A stretch of DNA of 17,272 bases, from assembly GCA_965662365.1 (NCBI GenBank), contig CBFIHR010000086.1:1-17272 (forward strand), read 5' to 3'. Origin of the DNA: CAWVWD01 sp965662365 (GTDB taxonomy: Bacteria > Bacteroidota > Bacteroidia > Chitinophagales > Saprospiraceae). The notes under the pieces were generated by a model that was given only the letters and a program-made list of their open reading frames with translations, did no database searches and was not told the DNA's origin. Shown here in pieces: positions 14,837 through 17,272 of this stretch (position 1 is the first letter of the stretch; each line of letters starts with the position of its first letter). The position numbers and the translations under genes were made by a program.

Positions 14837-16462
14837 ATGAAAAAACATTACACTCTATTACTATTAATGCTTTGTAGCATTGCACTAACTGCACAAGATG
14901 AGGAAATCAGCTACCTCTCTGGAAACTTCCAAAACAATACGAATTTCTTTATGCGAGATTCGGTTATCGGAGCATCAAATACGCCACAATATGATTATCA
15001 ATTTGTGGGGTCTGAAACATGGCTAAATCTTTATTATAACCGTGCAGGTTTTGATATTGGCGTTCGCTTTGACTTATATAAAAACTCTAATTTACCAAAC
15101 CCATTGAACTCCCGTTCTTTCGTAGGTATTGGTAATGCTTACTTACGTAAAAAAGTCAAGAAGTTAGATATTACGGTTGGACATATTTATGACCAAATCG
15201 GATCAGGGACTATTTTTAGGGCTTTCGAAGAACGACCGTTGGCAATTGATAACTCGCTTCTGGGCGGAAGATTGATTTATGATATTGGCGATAATTGGCA
15301 AATAAAAGCTTTTACAGGACAACAAAAAGGAGCTTTAGATTCAGAAGCAAATCGTTATCCGACGACTTATCAATCGATTATTAATGGTGCAAGTGTAGAT
15401 GGTTATTGGTCGCCATCAGATACATCGAATCTATCAATTGCACCAGGATTTGGGATTGTTAATAGAACATTAGATGAGCAATCGATGCAGTTGGTTCGTG
15501 CTAATATTTCTGCTGGTATTCCCGAAGATAGATTTACGCCAACATATAATACATTAGCGGCTACTTTTTATAATACTTTACAATACAAGAAGTTTTCTTG
15601 GTTCGTAGAAGCAAGTTATAAAACTCAAGAGGCAGTCGCCGTGCAGGAAAGTTCGGTCGGTTATAAAAATACTGATGGAACAGCGATTTACACCAGCTTA
15701 GGTTATTCCACTAAAGGATTAGGTGTGACGCTTCAGGCAAGAAGGGTTGACTTTTTTGATTGGCGTACAACACCAAATGAAACTTTGAATCGTGGATTGA
15801 TCACATTTATGGCGCCTTTATCTCGTGCAAATACGTATCGTTTGACGGCACGTTATAACGCAGCACCGCAGTTTTTGGGTGAACAAGGCGTTTTATTAGA
15901 TGTGACATATTCGCCATCACGAAAAAAATCTTATTCACTAACTTTAAATGCTATTGATAATTTAGATGGAGAAACCTTGTATCGAGAGGGGCAAATTGAA
16001 GCGATGTTTAAAGGAAAGAGAAGTAAATGGAAATCAACTTCGGGGATTCAATATCAAGAATATAATCAAGATTTGTACGAACAAAAACCGGGTGTTCCGA
16101 ACGTACAGTCTATTGTTCCGTTCACAGAGTTTATTTATCGAATCAATCGTAAAAACTCTTTTCGTGTCGAAGCACAATATATGTTTACGGAGCAGGATTT
16201 TGGTTCATGGGCATTTTTGTTGTTAGAATATAATATTTCTCCGGGTTGGTCATTTTCAGTATCGGATATGTATAACTCTGTTCCTACAAAAGGTAGAGAA
16301 CAAAAGCATTTTCCTACAGTTTTTGTCGGATATAATACTGGCCCTCACAGATTTACTTTGGCTTACGTTAAACAAGTAGAAGGTGTAGTCTGTACAGGAG
16401 GGGTTTGTCGTTTTGAACCAGCCTTCAGCGGTGTGCGTTTTAGTGCTACATCAAGTTTTTAA
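14837..16462 (+). CDS. DUF6029-family outer-membrane beta-barrel protein
   Basis: 541 residues with a signal peptide (MKKHYTLLLLMLCSIALTA, cleavage before Q20). The rest is alternating hydrophobic/polar strands rich in Tyr, Phe, Asn and Ser, ending in Phe (FSGVRFSATSSF), as expected for an outer-membrane barrel. The segment ITVGHIYDQIGSGTIFRAFE near 105-125, then ERPLAIDNSLLGGRLIYDIG, is the hallmark I associate with the Bacteroidota DUF6029 family. The start is ATG 14837, because the ATG at 14798 would put 13 non-signal residues before the signal peptide. An Omp28-type lipoprotein follows on the same strand after a structured 200-bp gap, and a TlpA-like gene lies divergently upstream. The family's role is unknown; it may be a pore or a platform for the neighbouring CxxC lipoprotein. 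Confidence 0.85.
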   Translation: MKKHYTLLLLMLCSIALTAQDEEISYLSGNFQNNTNFFMRDSVIGASNTPQYDYQFVGSETWLNLYYNRAGFDIGVRFDLYKNSNLPNPLNSRSFVGIGNAYLRKKVKKLDITVGHIYDQIGSGTIFRAFEERPLAIDNSLLGGRLIYDIGDNWQIKAFTGQQKGALDSEANRYPTTYQSIINGASVDGYWSPSDTSNLSIAPGFGIVNRTLDEQSMQLVRANISAGIPEDRFTPTYNTLAATFYNTLQYKKFSWFVEASYKTQEAVAVQESSVGYKNTDGTAIYTSLGYSTKGLGVTLQARRVDFFDWRTTPNETLNRGLITFMAPLSRANTYRLTARYNAAPQFLGEQGVLLDVTYSPSRKKSYSLTLNAIDNLDGETLYREGQIEAMFKGKRSKWKSTSGIQYQEYNQDLYEQKPGVPNVQSIVPFTEFIYRINRKNSFRVEAQYMFTEQDFGSWAFLLLEYNISPGWSFSVSDMYNSVPTKGREQKHFPTVFVGYNTGPHRFTLAYVKQVEGVVCTGGVCRFEPAFSGVRFSATSSF

Positions 16463-16505
16463 GGTATTTTATATTATTGGTATTAAATATTTTTTGTTTA
16501 AAAAA

Positions 16506-16621
16506 TTAGCTTTACGAAGGCTTCAAGTGTTTTCGATAGGACACAGATTATTATTAAATTTTTCAAAACGAATTTTATAAAGATCTAACTTTATAAAAGT
16601 TTAAACCCTTCGTAAAGCTAA
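16506..16621. repeat. Structured element: 15-bp inverted repeat enclosing an inner hairpin
   Basis: The outer arms TTAGCTTTACGAAGG (16506-16520) and CCTTCGTAAAGCTAA (16607-16621) are perfect. The 86-nt interior holds a second perfect stem, TTTTATAAAG (16573-16582) with CTTTATAAAA (16589-16598), and a 6-nt loop. It lies between the DUF6029 and Omp28-type genes, ending 43 bp before the latter. It could be a small MITE-like repeat, a structured 5' leader or a processing site. There is no T-run placed like a simple terminator. Confidence 0.75.
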
Positions 16622-16664
16622 AATTCTTAAAATATTTGATATCTAAAATTAACAATAAAAGAAA

Positions 16665-17272
16665 ATGAAAAAGCTATCAATTTTATCAGTTTTTTTTGCG
16701 GTTTTAATGTTTGGCTGCGAAGAGATTGTTCCGCCAATAGATTTAGAATTTAGTTATACGGGTCGTCGTGTGATCATTGAAGAGTTCACAGGTGTGCAAT
16801 GTGTAAACTGCCCGGAGGGAAGTAAGCGAATGGAAGAGCTTTCAAATTTACATGGTGAGTTTGTTATTCCAATTTCGATACATGCAGGTTCTTTTTCTGA
16901 TCCTTATGATTCATTAAGTTTGTACGACTTTACGACTCCCGAAGGTGATAACTTAGAAGGTAACTTATTAGGACCTGTTCAAGGTTTTCCGTCTGCGGTT
17001 GTCAATCGTCGCCTTTTTGATAATGAAGATGAAAAACCAATTACTATTAATAAATGGGCAGGTTATATAGCACAAGAGTTGATACAACAACCTAAGCTGG
17101 AAGTCACGATCAATAATAGCTACGATACAACGAGCAGAGATTTAGAGGTTGATATACAATTAGATTTTATTGAAACTTTGACAAAGCCTGTTGGAGTTTC
17201 TATCATGGTATTAGAAGATGGAATTATTGATTATCAATTAACTCCAGATAAAACGGTTTATCCAGATGGTAA
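16665..17272 (+). CDS. Omp28-type lipoprotein with thioredoxin-like CxxC, 5' part (cut by window end)
   Basis: The frame is open from ATG 16665 to the window end (202 complete codons). A lipoprotein signal peptide (MKKLSILSVFFAVLMFGC) has its lipobox Cys at residue 18, so the mature protein is probably lipid-anchored in the outer membrane or periplasm. The Omp28 hallmark EEFTGVQCVNCPEG, with redox-type cysteines C46 and C49, is followed by VIPISIHAG. The cis-Pro-like loop QGFPSAVVNRR comes later, together giving a thioredoxin fold, and then beta-rich sequence. It follows the DUF6029 gene on the same strand. With the TlpA-like gene nearby, a role in envelope disulfide chemistry is the best guess. 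The C-terminus is not visible. Confidence 0.88.
   Translation, partial: MKKLSILSVFFAVLMFGCEEIVPPIDLEFSYTGRRVIIEEFTGVQCVNCPEGSKRMEELSNLHGEFVIPISIHAGSFSDPYDSLSLYDFTTPEGDNLEGNLLGPVQGFPSAVVNRRLFDNEDEKPITINKWAGYIAQELIQQPKLEVTINNSYDTTSRDLEVDIQLDFIETLTKPVGVSIMVLEDGIIDYQLTPDKTVYPDG

Overview
The window is AT-rich chromosomal DNA from a member of the Bacteroidota. The evidence is the ParC-type topoisomerase subunit with its YHPHGDA..GALVGLGQK region, a DUF6029 barrel next to an Omp28-type lipoprotein, two promoters with the Bacteroidota TAnnTTTG -7 motif, and starts without clear Shine-Dalgarno sequences. A saprospirian-type lineage is possible, but the family cannot be fixed from the window alone.

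Layout. Positions 1-1456 hold the 3' part of gltX (glutamyl-tRNA synthetase, with a Lys-rich insert before the KLSKR loop) and a 61-residue conserved-looking small protein, closed by a strong terminator. Positions 1578-5456 hold a promoter, a leader hairpin, parC and purK on the + strand. A nested inverted repeat built from CACGAATT-like units and a minus-strand terminator separate these from an RluE-type pseudouridine synthase (5668-6249, minus). An AT-rich gap with two operator-like palindromes precedes katG (6741-8927) and its terminator. After about 450 bp without a gene come a secreted TPR protein (9448-10635) and a B12-binding-type radical SAM protein (10774-12981), which has its own promoter, a probable TTG start and a CX4CX2C cluster motif.

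About 4 bp past the radical SAM stop, on the minus strand, lies a decayed toxin-antitoxin module. The PIN-domain toxin has lost two internal segments and changed frame twice, and its antitoxin has a 3' frameshift. A 34-codon ORF of unknown status sits just upstream of it. The last region, 13746-17272, groups three envelope genes: a secreted TlpA-like thioredoxin (minus strand), a DUF6029 outer-membrane barrel and an Omp28-type lipoprotein with a CxxC motif (cut by the right edge). A strongly paired 116-bp element lies between the last two.

Most genes are ordinary housekeeping or stress genes: translation, DNA topology, purine synthesis, rRNA modification and peroxide defence. The parts most worth a second look are the envelope thiol-redox cluster, the uncharacterised radical SAM protein, the GltX insert, the ParC quinolone-pocket residues, the decayed toxin-antitoxin module and several structured intergenic elements. 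No rRNA, tRNA, CRISPR array, intact insertion sequence or phage gene was seen.
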